Under the pieces are notes generated by a model. The model did not search any database, was not told the origin of the DNA, and saw only the letters and a list, made by a program, of their open reading frames with translations. 64,000 nucleotides of DNA, from positions 62,001 through 126,000 of the forward strand of contig NZ_RWIS01000005.1 of assembly GCF_003944705.1 (NCBI RefSeq), read 5' to 3'. Shown one piece after another: positions 25,684 through 34,024 of the stretch. Position numbers and translations under genes: made by a program. Position 1 is the stretch's first letter; each line of letters opens with the position of its first letter. This DNA is from Hymenobacter metallilatus (GTDB taxonomy: Bacteria > Bacteroidota > Bacteroidia > Cytophagales > Hymenobacteraceae).

Positions 25684-26442
25684 ATGCCGGTTTTGTCAAC
25701 CTCCCACAACTTGGCACCCAAACAAGGCCGGCTGGTGCCGCCCAAGCCCTTGGGCTACCGGGGTGTGGGCATAGCGGGGCTGGTACTGGGCAGTTGGGCC
25801 GCCCTGCTGACGTATCTGCTGGCGTACTATCAGCCCGATTGGCATACGCCCGGGCCCTACTTACTGGCGCTGCTGCAAACCCACCTCTACACCGGGCTGT
25901 TTATTACGGCGCATGATGCCATGCATGGGGTCGTAAGCAGCCGGAAGTGGCTTAACAATGCCATTGGCACACTAGCAGCTGGTCTGTTTGCCTTCAACTG
26001 GTTTCCGCGGATGCTACCCAAGCACCACGCCCACCACCGCCACGTAGCCACCGAGGCCGACCCCGATTTTCATGATGGAAAGCACCCGGGGTTTCTGCCC
26101 TGGTTTGCCCGCTTCGCCTGGAATTACGTGACAGCGGCCCAGGTACTGCTGATGGCTGCCACCTACAACGGCCTCAAGTATTTTTTTCCGGCAGTAAACG
26201 TCATTGCCTTTTGGATGCTGCCGGCTGTGCTGGCCACTCTGCAGCTGTTTTTCTTCGGCACTTACCTCCCGCACCGTGGGGAGCACGCCCCCGAAAATCC
26301 GCACAAGTCACGCAGCCAGTTCCGGCATCATGTCTGGGCCTTTCTCAGCTGCTATTTTTTTGGATACCATTATGAGCACCACGACCAGCCCTATCTGCCG
26401 TGGTGGCGGCTGTGGCAGGCCAAGGCAGCGGCCGAAAACTAA
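25684..26442 (+). CDS. crtW: Beta-carotene ketolase (CrtW-type)
   Basis: A 252-residue membrane di-iron enzyme of the fatty-acid-desaturase superfamily. The His boxes are HDAMHG, HHAHHRHVATEADPDFH and YHYEHHDQPYLPWWRLW; FFGTYLPHRGEH is the usual ketolase segment. CrtW adds 4-keto groups to beta-ionone rings (canthaxanthin, astaxanthin series). The ATG at 25684 is 16 bp after ispH. With crtZ nearby, ketolated and hydroxylated products are expected, but lycopene cyclase must come from elsewhere. Confidence 0.88.
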   Translation: MPVLSTSHNLAPKQGRLVPPKPLGYRGVGIAGLVLGSWAALLTYLLAYYQPDWHTPGPYLLALLQTHLYTGLFITAHDAMHGVVSSRKWLNNAIGTLAAGLFAFNWFPRMLPKHHAHHRHVATEADPDFHDGKHPGFLPWFARFAWNYVTAAQVLLMAATYNGLKYFFPAVNVIAFWMLPAVLATLQLFFFGTYLPHRGEHAPENPHKSRSQFRHHVWAFLSCYFFGYHYEHHDQPYLPWWRLWQAKAAAEN

Positions 26443-26573
26443 TGCCCCGAGGGCGGCTCGTCTGCCAGGGGAGGGAATGGACGTAGGAGTAGTTTAATAA
26501 TTGTGTTTTGCTATATTGAGGAAAGAACAACCCGTCCGCTTTCCGTATAATCTACCCTTAAGCTTACCCTACC

Positions 26574-28619
26574 ATGCAGCACGTAGTCCGGGCGGTACTG
26601 AAGGGCTGGGGGGGAGTGGTAGTGCTTGTGAGTTGCTGCTGGTCGGCTGCCGGGGCCGGTAATCCGGGTGGCGTCCCGACCATTCGGGAGCTGTCGGTGC
26701 CCGAGGCCCGGACGTTGCTGGCCACGGCGCTGGCGGCCCTGCCCGCCGCTACCCGGCAGCAGGATACGCTACGGCTGCGGCAGCTGTATTGGTCGGCGGG
26801 CCAGGCCTACTACACGCTGGGGCGGCCGGAGCTGGCATTGCAGCAGTATCGGCACGCCCGGCGCTTTAGCCAGCCCGATTCTGAGGCCACTGCCTGGACC
26901 CATTGGCTGGCGGGCCGGGCCCTGCTCAGCCAAGGCGACACGGGCAAGGCCCGCCAAACCTATCAACTGGCCCTGCACACCTTCCGGCAGCGGCGGCAAC
27001 TGAATGGGCAGGGGCAGGTGTGGGAGCACCTGGGCGAATTGTATGGCCGCACCGGCCACTGGTTTCGGGCCCAGAAAAGCTACGAGCAGGCCCTGGCGGC
27101 CTGGCAGCTGGCCCATAATCACGCGCATACCGCTCAGGTGCTGCATCGGCTGGGGGGTGCTCATCTGGAGCAGCAGCACCCGAGCCGGGCGTTGTACTAC
27201 CTGCAGCAAAGCATTGCCTGGGCCCGCCGTCAGCAGGACAGCGCCCAAACCAGTGCGGCCTACAACGGAATGGGGCAGGTATACCAGTCGCTGAGCAATA
27301 CCGAAACGGCCAACAGCTGGTTTCAGCAAGCCTTACAGTGGTTGCCAACCACTGCCCCGGCCCGCCAGCGTACAGTGGTGCTGCGCGACCTGGGCATTTC
27401 CTACGACTCGCTTGGCAATGAAGCTGCTGCCAGCCGCTACCTGCAGGCGGCCCTGGTGCCCGCCCGGCATAGTGGCTCCCCGGTGCTGCTGAGTGAGCTG
27501 TACGCCGCCCTGACCAGCCTGTACCGCCGCCACCGCAAACCCCAGGCCGCGCTGGACGCCCTTACGCGCTTCACCGCCCTGCAGGATAGTGTAGCCGCCG
27601 AGCAACGACTGGCGCAGGTAGCGGAGCTGCAAACCCGCTACGAAACCGAAAAAAAGGAGAGAGAAATTCAGCTACTGATAAAGGAGCGTCAGCTGCAGCA
27701 GGCCAATCTGCGGTGGCAGAAAATGGTGCGTAACTTGTTGGCTGTTAGTGTGGTGTTGTTGCTGGCCACCGCCCTAGGTCTGTACCGGGCCCAGCGCCGG
27801 CAGCGCCATACCAACCGCCTCCTGCACTGGAAAAACGCAGCCATCAACCGGCAAAAGGAAGAGCTGGACCGCCTCAATCAAACCAAAGACACCCTGTTTT
27901 CCATCATTTCCCACGATTTGCGGGGGCCGCTTAGCTCCTTATACTCCTTGCTGGCGCTGCTGAAGCTGGGCCGCCTGCCCGCCGACCGGCTGGCGGCACA
28001 TTCTGAGCGGCTTACGCGCATGCTCGATGGTACGCTGCACCTGCTCGACAACCTGCTTAATTGGTCGGCTTCGCAGCTGAAGGGCGAAGGCAGCGCCCGG
28101 CCGGAGCGTATCCGGCTGGACGAGCTGGTTGAAGAAGCCGTAGCCTTATTCCAGGGAGATGCCGACCGCAAAGAGATTCAACTGCTCAATAAGGTACCCG
28201 AGGTGTGTCTGGCCCGCGCCGACATCAACATGATACGGCTGGTACTGCGAAACCTGCTGAGCAATGCACTCAAATTTACGGCGGCTGGCGGCACGGTAAC
28301 GGTAGCCGCCCGGCGGCAAGCGCAGTGGTGGATGGTAACAGTGCAGGACACAGGAGTTGGGATGGAAGCTGACCAGCAGGCTCGCCTGCTGGGGCATCAG
28401 GGCCCTTTCTCCACCTTGGGTACTGCCCGCGAGAAAGGTACCGGGCTAGGCCTGCAGCTGTGTCAGGAATTTGTGCAACGCAACGGCGGGGAGTTTTCTT
28501 TTCAGAGCCAGGAGGGTGTTGGCTCGCAGTTTCACTTTACCCTGCCCGCCCTCGACGAAGACAGTCCGGTAGTGCTGGCTGGCCGGCGGCAGTCCGCCGT
28601 TACTGCTGCCGCCGAATAA
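26574..28619 (+). CDS. TPR-sensor histidine kinase
   Basis: A 681-residue protein with a signal peptide and ~6 TPR-type repeats in the periplasmic part (residues ~40-340, e.g. GQAYYTLGRPELALQQYRHA). A coiled coil, one membrane helix (~385-405) and a second coiled coil follow. HisKA has the phospho-acceptor His in FSIISHDLRGPLSSL (about 447). HATPase_c has N-box NLLSNALKFT, DTGVGM and GTGLGLQLC. The stimulus is unknown. Its end overlaps the end of the convergent LytTR regulator by 20 bp, so the two may act together. Confidence 0.9.
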   Translation: MQHVVRAVLKGWGGVVVLVSCCWSAAGAGNPGGVPTIRELSVPEARTLLATALAALPAATRQQDTLRLRQLYWSAGQAYYTLGRPELALQQYRHARRFSQPDSEATAWTHWLAGRALLSQGDTGKARQTYQLALHTFRQRRQLNGQGQVWEHLGELYGRTGHWFRAQKSYEQALAAWQLAHNHAHTAQVLHRLGGAHLEQQHPSRALYYLQQSIAWARRQQDSAQTSAAYNGMGQVYQSLSNTETANSWFQQALQWLPTTAPARQRTVVLRDLGISYDSLGNEAAASRYLQAALVPARHSGSPVLLSELYAALTSLYRRHRKPQAALDALTRFTALQDSVAAEQRLAQVAELQTRYETEKKEREIQLLIKERQLQQANLRWQKMVRNLLAVSVVLLLATALGLYRAQRRQRHTNRLLHWKNAAINRQKEELDRLNQTKDTLFSIISHDLRGPLSSLYSLLALLKLGRLPADRLAAHSERLTRMLDGTLHLLDNLLNWSASQLKGEGSARPERIRLDELVEEAVALFQGDADRKEIQLLNKVPEVCLARADINMIRLVLRNLLSNALKFTAAGGTVTVAARRQAQWWMVTVQDTGVGMEADQQARLLGHQGPFSTLGTAREKGTGLGLQLCQEFVQRNGGEFSFQSQEGVGSQFHFTLPALDEDSPVVLAGRRQSAVTAAAE

Positions 28620-29337
28620 GGGAGCGGTTTACAATACGCTCCGTAACCCGTTCCCGGTAAGTCTGGCCCAGGGGCAGGGCGTGGCCCCCTACTTTTACCT
28701 CCAGGTTGCTGACCGAATCGATGCGGGAGGCATTCACCAGGTAAGAGCGGTGGGTGCGCACAAACAAGCCGGGTGGGAGCTGCTCTTCCAGGTTCTTCAG
28801 GTTCACCAGCGTCAGGTGGGTACGACCATCGGAGGTGTTAATCTTGGTGAAATCCTTCAGGGCCTCAATGTAGAGCACTTCCCGGTAATGCAGGCGCACA
28901 AATTGCGCATCGGTGCGGATAAAAAAAGAGCCCCAGCCCGTGAGTGTATCATTCTGAACATCCAAAGCCGAGGTGTTTACGCGCAGAATACCGGCTACCT
29001 TATTCACGGCTTTCAGAAACCGGTCCAGGGAAATAGGCTTGAGCAGAAAATCAATGACATCCAGGTTAAAGCCTTCCATGGCGTACTGCGGATAGGCCGT
29101 CATCAGCACCACCAGGGGAGGCTGCTGCAAGGAGCGCACCAGGTCAATACCGCTGAGGTGGGGCATGGTCACATCCGAGAAAAGCACCTGCACGTGGTTG
29201 TCCATCAGGTAGCGGTGCGCGTCCAGCGGATCGGTAAAAGCAGCCTTCACATCCAGAATATCCGTCATGGCCACATAGGCTTGCAGCAAGTCCAGCACAA
29301 GCGGATCGTCGTCGAGGAGCAGGCACGAAATCTTCAT
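28600..29337 (-). CDS. LytTR-family response regulator
   Basis: A 245-residue protein. The receiver domain has the acidic pair LLLDDDPL, the phospho-acceptor Asp in VLFSDVTMP (about residue 54), the Thr region VLMTAYPQYA and Lys in LLKPI. The C-terminal LytTR DNA-binding domain starts near residue 138 (SFFIRTDAQFVRLHYREVLYIEALKDFTKI...FVRTHRSYLVN). The ATG at 29337 places the receiver start correctly. Convergent with the TPR kinase; typical LytTR partners are LytS-type kinases, so pairing is tentative. Confidence 0.9.
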   Translation of the reverse strand: MKISCLLLDDDPLVLDLLQAYVAMTDILDVKAAFTDPLDAHRYLMDNHVQVLFSDVTMPHLSGIDLVRSLQQPPLVVLMTAYPQYAMEGFNLDVIDFLLKPISLDRFLKAVNKVAGILRVNTSALDVQNDTLTGWGSFFIRTDAQFVRLHYREVLYIEALKDFTKINTSDGRTHLTLVNLKNLEEQLPPGLFVRTHRSYLVNASRIDSVSNLEVKVGGHALPLGQTYRERVTERIVNRSLIRRQQ

Positions 29338-29623
29338 ACGCGAAGCACTATTACGGAGGAGTGGGGTCAATATAAACAGATAAAATCGAATTGTCTTATA
29401 AATTATTGAAAGAAAACAATTTTCAACGGTCTGTAGTGTCTGCTGGTCTACTTTTAAGCTGGCTTGCTCTACTTTAATGAGGTGAAATCTAGATGATTAC
29501 CTATATTCTGTCGTAGTACAATCATACTACCCATACTGCCATATTCTGCTCTGTTTGCCCGTCCTGCCACCGGTCTTTCTTCTTTCGGCTCAATGACTGC
29601 CCACCTGCACGCACCTATTGGTT

Positions 29624-30208
29624 ATGAAACCTTCCACTTACTCTGCCCCCCCGATGGGTGCCTCTTCCGGCGCGCCGCCGGTTATTTTAGGCGTAGCTCT
29701 CACAATTGCCCACCATGAGGGACTGCGCCGTTCCATCCGCTCGGCGTTTGGCGTAAGCACCCGCGCCATCAATCTGCGGATTGACCCCGGCATGGACCTT
29801 ATTTTTCTCTGCGAAACCACGCTGCCTGGCTCCTTACCCTGCCTGGCCTCGCTCACGCATCCGGGCGTTACGGCCGTAACGCTGCGGCAGGCTTCGCTAA
29901 GCTGGGCCCCTGATCCGGAACACGGCATTGGCCGGGGCACACCCACGCTGGGGGCGCTGGAAAGCGGGAGCTGCTTTCTGACGGCCAATAGTCGCAAGGT
30001 ACCCATTGCCACGTTTGGCCCCCGCAATGTGCAACCCACTCACATTGAGATGGAAATGCTGGGGCAGCCTAATCTGCTGGAGTTTCTGCGCTCCGAGTGG
30101 TTTACGCTGGAAATTTCGGGTACCAACCGCCGCCGACTTAACCGCCCACTAGCCTTCACTGCCAACCTGCAGTTTGAAGTACGTATGCTTGCCTCGGTGC
30201 TGGCCTGA
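29624..30208 (+). CDS. Hypothetical protein, no recognised family
   Basis: A 194-residue protein with no signal peptide and no membrane helix. Only soft features can be seen: a hydrophobic N-terminal strand (VILGVALTIAHHEG), a Pro/Gly-rich middle and a C-terminal beta segment (FTANLQFEVRMLASVL). Codon use is like its neighbours. It ends at a strong bidirectional terminator and is transcribed alone. ATG at 29624 is preferred over the TTG two codons upstream. Confidence 0.6.
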   Translation: MKPSTYSAPPMGASSGAPPVILGVALTIAHHEGLRRSIRSAFGVSTRAINLRIDPGMDLIFLCETTLPGSLPCLASLTHPGVTAVTLRQASLSWAPDPEHGIGRGTPTLGALESGSCFLTANSRKVPIATFGPRNVQPTHIEMEMLGQPNLLEFLRSEWFTLEISGTNRRRLNRPLAFTANLQFEVRMLASVLA

Positions 30209-30224
30209 TTGGCCGGTGGTCCTT

Positions 30225-30268
30225 AAAGCTGACGCCTCCTGCTGGTAGCAGCGGGAGGCGTCGGCTTT
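30225..30268. terminator. Bidirectional terminator
   Basis: AAAGCTGACGCCTCC / GGGAGGCGTCGGCTTT with a small internal hairpin. It separates the convergent hypothetical gene and HMA gene. Confidence 0.8.
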
Positions 30269-30309
30269 GTTATTCTGGCTCGGAAAACCGGCCTGGTAGG
30301 CCCTGCAGG

Positions 30310-30681
30310 CTAGTGGATACTGTTGGTTTTTTTGCAGCAGTCAGGCAGACGGTCGTAGGCCCGGGCGTCGGCCAATTGGTCGTCGGCGTCGTAACCGGTT
30401 TTCTGAACGGCGGAGCGCAGGGCTGTCGGGGTGGTCTTATCGGGGCGGTAGGTTACCGTCAACTGCTGGCTGGATACATCCAGGGTAGCCGATTGGACCC
30501 CTTTCTCGTAGGCCAATGCCTTCTCGAGGCGGGCCTTACACATCTCACACACCGCCGACGTTTTCAGTTGCAGGGTTTCGGTGGCGGGGCCTTTGGCCTT
30601 TGGGGCCGCTTGCTGCGCGAAGGAAGTCGCCGCCGAGAGTAGCAGTGTGCAGGTCAGCAGGAAGGAAGCGAAGATTTTCAT
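30310..30681 (-). CDS. Secreted heavy-metal-associated (HMA) domain protein
   Basis: A 123-residue protein with a signal peptide (MKIFASFLLTCTLLLSAATSFAQ). One HMA domain has the metal site VCEMCKARLEKAL (CxxC; Cys46/Cys49 approx.) and VTYRPDKTTPTALRSAVQKTGYDA. A C-terminal CC pair (LPDCCKK) may add ligands. HMA proteins bind Cu(I) or similar soft ions. It lies 66 bp downstream of the TonB receptor and is probably co-transcribed, suggesting a metal uptake or scavenging unit. Confidence 0.85.
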   Translation of the reverse strand: MKIFASFLLTCTLLLSAATSFAQQAAPKAKGPATETLQLKTSAVCEMCKARLEKALAYEKGVQSATLDVSSQQLTVTYRPDKTTPTALRSAVQKTGYDADDQLADARAYDRLPDCCKKTNSIH

Positions 30682-30747
30682 GGGGTGCTTGAAAGTGATT
30701 CAGAAATCAGTAATGCGGCGAAATCAGTAATGCGGCAGCTGCCGGGG

Positions 30748-33042
30748 TTATTGCAGGGTGAAGCGCAGGCCAGCGTAGGTAAGGCGTCCGTACACCGGCC
30801 CCCATACCATGGCCGCGTCAAAATCCGGGCCGAAAGGAGCGTAGGCCCCCTGGATGGGGGTACGCTGGCGATAATTGGTGATATTTTCGACGCCCGCGTA
30901 CACCTCAAACCGCTTGAATGCCCGGGTCAGCTGGGTATTAAGCAGGGCATAGCGTGGGGCGTACCGGAGAGTAGCTTCGCCGGAGCCGTGCTGGTGGCCT
31001 GTGCTGCCGGGGGGGTGGGCCAGGGGCCGCCGGCCGAAGCCTTGCACCGTGAAGTCGGCCCGCCACTTATCAAAGGCCGTGGCGTAACCCAGGTTCAGGA
31101 ATAGCCGGTGCCGGGGCGTGAGCACCTTGGGTAGCAGCTGCCCGTCGTAGATGGTGCGCACATCCAGGTACTTATAGGCAGCTTTGGCCTGCAGGCCTTT
31201 TACGGGCTCCACCTGCACCTCCGTTTGCAGGCTGCGCGAGAAACTGCGCCCACCCGGCTCCAGGTTGCCGATGAGCAGCTGCGTAGTTGCCGTGTAAGGG
31301 TCCGAAACTACCTGGTTTCCGAACTCGGTGTGGTAATAGTCGGTGATGAAGGTGCCCGGCCGCCCAAAAGCCGTGAAATATTGCGTAAAAGAGCCGCCCA
31401 GGTTCCAGGCCGTTTCGGGCCGCAAACCGGGGCTGATGACAAACTCCCGGGAGCTAACCAGCATACCGGCGTTTTCGGCCAGGGGGTTGGCCGTACGCTG
31501 CCCCCGGCCGGCTGCCAGGCGCAGCACCGTGTTTTTGGCCGGGTCGTACTTCACGTTGAGGCGGGGCGTCAGAAACAAGCCGTACAGGTTATGGTAGTCC
31601 AGGCGCAGGCCGGTTACCACGGTCAGGTTGCGGGCATTCTGGTAAGTGTACTCGGCAAACGCCCCGGGCACCCGCTCCAGCCGGTTGCGGTGCTCCCGGG
31701 CGTACCGTTCGGCGGGCGTTTCCGTCAGGTACGTAAAGCCGGTTCGGTATACCTCCTGGTAGTCGTCGTGCAGAAAGCTCAGGCCCGTACGGTAGGTGTG
31801 GGCCGTGGTACCAACAATACTCTGGAACAGCAGTGTGGCCAGGCCGGTGCGCTGGGTACCGTCGTAGGTGCGCAGGCCGTAACGGGAGGTAAAGACGTGG
31901 CTGGTACCGCTCAACAGCAGCCCCAGGCTCTGGTAGGGGCGGCCGGGCCAGGTGTAGCTGGTTTTGGCGTAGCCGGTAAAGCGGTTAGTTTCCTGCGTGA
32001 TGCCGTAATAGCCGGTTGCACTGTACTCACGGTAGCGCATATCACCGCCCTGCCGGGTTTCGCGCAATGCCCCCAGGCCTACCTCCGCTACCACCCCCTT
32101 CCCTGAGAGATATTTCCACTTATTAAACAGGTTGAGCTGCGTAGCCAGCGGCAGGTCCAGAAAATCGTCGTGGTTGCGGTCCACGCGGCGGCCCAGGTGG
32201 TCGGTGTGCAGCAGCAGGGCCGTGCTTACCTTCTTCCCCACTTTAGTAGCCAGGTTCAGATTCACATCGAACTTACCTAGGTCGTTGCCATAAGCATTAA
32301 ACAGCAGCCGGTCGGCTTTGTCGGGCTCCTTGAGGCGCACGTTCACCTGCCCCGAAATGCTTTCGTACCCATTCACCACCGAGCCCATGCCCTTGATGAT
32401 GTCGATACTCTCAATCCAGGGTCCGGCCAGGTAACCCAGGCGGTAAGGCGTTGAGAGACCCCGCAGGGCGGGCAGGTTGTCGATGGTCAGCAACGAGTAC
32501 GCCCCGTCCAGCCCCAGCAGCTGAATCTGCCGGGCCCCCGACACGGCATCGGTGGTAGAAACCTCTACCGAGGCATTGGTTTCAAAGCTTTCGGCCAAGT
32601 TGCAGCAGGCCGATTTGGTTAAGTCGCGGCTGGTGAGCACCTGGGTGTTGGTAGGGGTGAGGCCGGAGTAGGAGAGGGCCCGGCCTTCCACCTTCACTTC
32701 GCCCAGCTCGCGGGAGCGGCGCAGGCCTACGCGCAGGTAACTGGTGCCGCGGGCCTGCACCGTATCGGAGCGGTACCCCAGCAGGTCAACTACCAGGCGG
32801 GTATCAGGGGTGGCGGGGCGCACCAGGGAAAACGTGCCTTGCCCGTCGGTGGTAGTGGCCTGAGCAGGCGTGCTCAGCCAGCGCACCACGGCCCCTGCCA
32901 CTGGTGCTTTGGTAGCGGCATCCAGCACCTGACCCCGTACCGGTGCCACCGAAGCATCGGGCGTTTGGGCCGAAGCAGCGGCACTACCGGCAAGTAGGCC
33001 CAGGGTGGCAAGTAGCCGTCCGGCTCCGAATACAGAGTTCAT
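30748..33042 (-). CDS. TonB-dependent outer-membrane receptor, metal-linked
   Basis: A 764-residue protein. A signal peptide is followed by a carboxypeptidase-like beta domain (VRGQVLDAATKAPVAGAVVRW), a plug with LTSRDLTKSACCNLAESFETNASVEVSTTDAVSGARQI, and a 22-strand-type barrel ending in LTYAGLRFTLQ. The CC pair in the plug is typical of the subfamily that sits next to HMA proteins. It imports a ligand powered by TonB; copper or a copper chelate is inferred from the HMA partner. ATG at 33042 precedes the signal sequence; a perfect -7 box lies ~200 nt upstream. Confidence 0.85.
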   Translation of the reverse strand: MNSVFGAGRLLATLGLLAGSAAASAQTPDASVAPVRGQVLDAATKAPVAGAVVRWLSTPAQATTTDGQGTFSLVRPATPDTRLVVDLLGYRSDTVQARGTSYLRVGLRRSRELGEVKVEGRALSYSGLTPTNTQVLTSRDLTKSACCNLAESFETNASVEVSTTDAVSGARQIQLLGLDGAYSLLTIDNLPALRGLSTPYRLGYLAGPWIESIDIIKGMGSVVNGYESISGQVNVRLKEPDKADRLLFNAYGNDLGKFDVNLNLATKVGKKVSTALLLHTDHLGRRVDRNHDDFLDLPLATQLNLFNKWKYLSGKGVVAEVGLGALRETRQGGDMRYREYSATGYYGITQETNRFTGYAKTSYTWPGRPYQSLGLLLSGTSHVFTSRYGLRTYDGTQRTGLATLLFQSIVGTTAHTYRTGLSFLHDDYQEVYRTGFTYLTETPAERYAREHRNRLERVPGAFAEYTYQNARNLTVVTGLRLDYHNLYGLFLTPRLNVKYDPAKNTVLRLAAGRGQRTANPLAENAGMLVSSREFVISPGLRPETAWNLGGSFTQYFTAFGRPGTFITDYYHTEFGNQVVSDPYTATTQLLIGNLEPGGRSFSRSLQTEVQVEPVKGLQAKAAYKYLDVRTIYDGQLLPKVLTPRHRLFLNLGYATAFDKWRADFTVQGFGRRPLAHPPGSTGHQHGSGEATLRYAPRYALLNTQLTRAFKRFEVYAGVENITNYRQRTPIQGAYAPFGPDFDAAMVWGPVYGRLTYAGLRFTLQ

Positions 33043-33241
33043 AAGGGTCAGGAAGTTAGTGTTTCTGCCGGGGGCGAGCAAGAGGCCCGCCCGCTAAGCC
33101 CCACGCCGGGACCCAGCCAGAAAGCGCCGGACCATCCCCAGTACTCACCACCCGGCCCCAGGCAGGAGCATCAGAACGTCGGCTATCAACCAGCCAAAAG
33201 CTAAAGGGCCAACGCAGGGGGAAGTAGGGCATAACCAGATA

Positions 33242-33249
33242 CAAATATA
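33242..33249 (-). promoter_or_regulatory. -7 box of the TonB receptor operon
   Basis: TATATTTG on the minus strand matches TAnnTTTG exactly. No -33 TTTG is seen at the right distance. It would give a leader of about 200 nt. Confidence 0.4.
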
Positions 33250-33495
33250 CTGCTCTGGCCGCGTACCAGCCGCCGAGAAAACCAGCGTTGAACTCTGTAA
33301 AATTGTGGAACTTTGGGCGCTGGCTGAGCTCAGAAGCGAAAGGTGCGGAACCTCCTGTTTTGTTCTGTCAGGATGTCAGGGTTAGTGGAGGGTTAGCGCA
33401 GGACCACCGAATAAACTGCATTTGCAGGGTTTTCAGGCTGTTTTAGCGGGTGGTAGAAAATGGTAAAAGGTGGTGGGGTTTTCCGATGGGTTGCG

Positions 33496-33503
33496 TACTT
33501 TTG
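33496..33503 (+). promoter_or_regulatory. -7 box of the dcw operon (mraZ promoter)
   Basis: TACTTTTG matches TAnnTTTG, 37 nt before the mraZ ATG. Upstream is a run of TGGTAGAAAATGGTAAAAGG-type repeats (GTGG/TGGT spaced by A-tracts). MraZ in other bacteria binds G-rich direct repeats before its own gene, so this could be its operator. Confidence 0.45.
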
Positions 33504-33540
33504 CTATATCCCGTTCCCATGCCCTGTCACCTCACCCGAT

Positions 33541-34017
33541 ATGACCCAGCTGCTCTCCGGCGAATACGAGTGCAAGCTCGACCCCAAGGGGCGGCTGGTA
33601 CTGCCGGCCAAGGTGAAGGCCAACTTGCCGGAGGCTTCGGGCAGCCAGCTGGTGCTGGTGCGGGGCTTTGAGCCCTGCCTGGTGCTCTACCCCCGGGCCG
33701 CCTGGCGCGTCATTCACGAGAAAGTAATGGCCCTGGACGAGTTCAACGAGGAATACCGGCAGTTTCAGCGCAACTTCTTCCGGGGCATGACGGAAGTGGA
33801 GCTGGACAGCATCGGTCGCTTTATGCTGCCGGGTACCATGCGCCGCTACGCCGGCATTGAGAAGGAGGCCATTATAGTGGGGCTGGGTAACCGTTGCGAA
33901 ATCTGGGACCCGGCCCGCTACGACGAATTCCTCATCAAAGACCAGCCGACTTTCTCCAAGCTGGCCCAAAAATTTCTGACCACCGAACCTAACCCGGGCA
34001 ACCCACTGGCTGCCTGA
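33541..34017 (+). CDS. mraZ: Division/cell-wall cluster regulator MraZ
   Basis: A 158-residue protein with two SpoVT/AbrB-like halves. The first has LLSGEYECKLDPKGRLVLPAKVKANL and the second VELDSIGRFMLPGTMRRYAGIEKEAIIVGLGNRCEIWD. MraZ is a DNA-binding ring-shaped repressor of its own operon. ATG at 33541 was chosen over in-frame upstream codons that precede the promoter. It is first of thirteen same-strand genes; rsmH follows after 7 bp. Confidence 0.93.
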   Translation: MTQLLSGEYECKLDPKGRLVLPAKVKANLPEASGSQLVLVRGFEPCLVLYPRAAWRVIHEKVMALDEFNEEYRQFQRNFFRGMTEVELDSIGRFMLPGTMRRYAGIEKEAIIVGLGNRCEIWDPARYDEFLIKDQPTFSKLAQKFLTTEPNPGNPLAA

Positions 34018-34024
34018 GCTACCC

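Larger units (their letters stand above)
33043..33540. other. 498-bp intergenic region between divergent TonB receptor and mraZ
   Basis: No convincing gene. On the minus side there is a ~200-nt leader for the TonB receptor, with a -7 box at 33242-33249. On the plus side there is a G-rich stretch with GGTAAAAGGTGGTGGGG just before the mraZ -7 box. A short minus-strand open frame in the leader has no recognisable features. Confidence 0.6.

Noticed and set aside
24819..26442. crtW gene as an ordinary acyl-lipid desaturase
   Set aside because: The FFGTYLPHR and PWWRLW segments and the spacing of His boxes are ketolase-like, so CrtW is preferred, though activity is untested.
33056..33244. 62-codon minus-strand frame in the TonB receptor leader
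   Set aside because: It would start with TTG inside the -7 box and shows no signal, domain or operon support.
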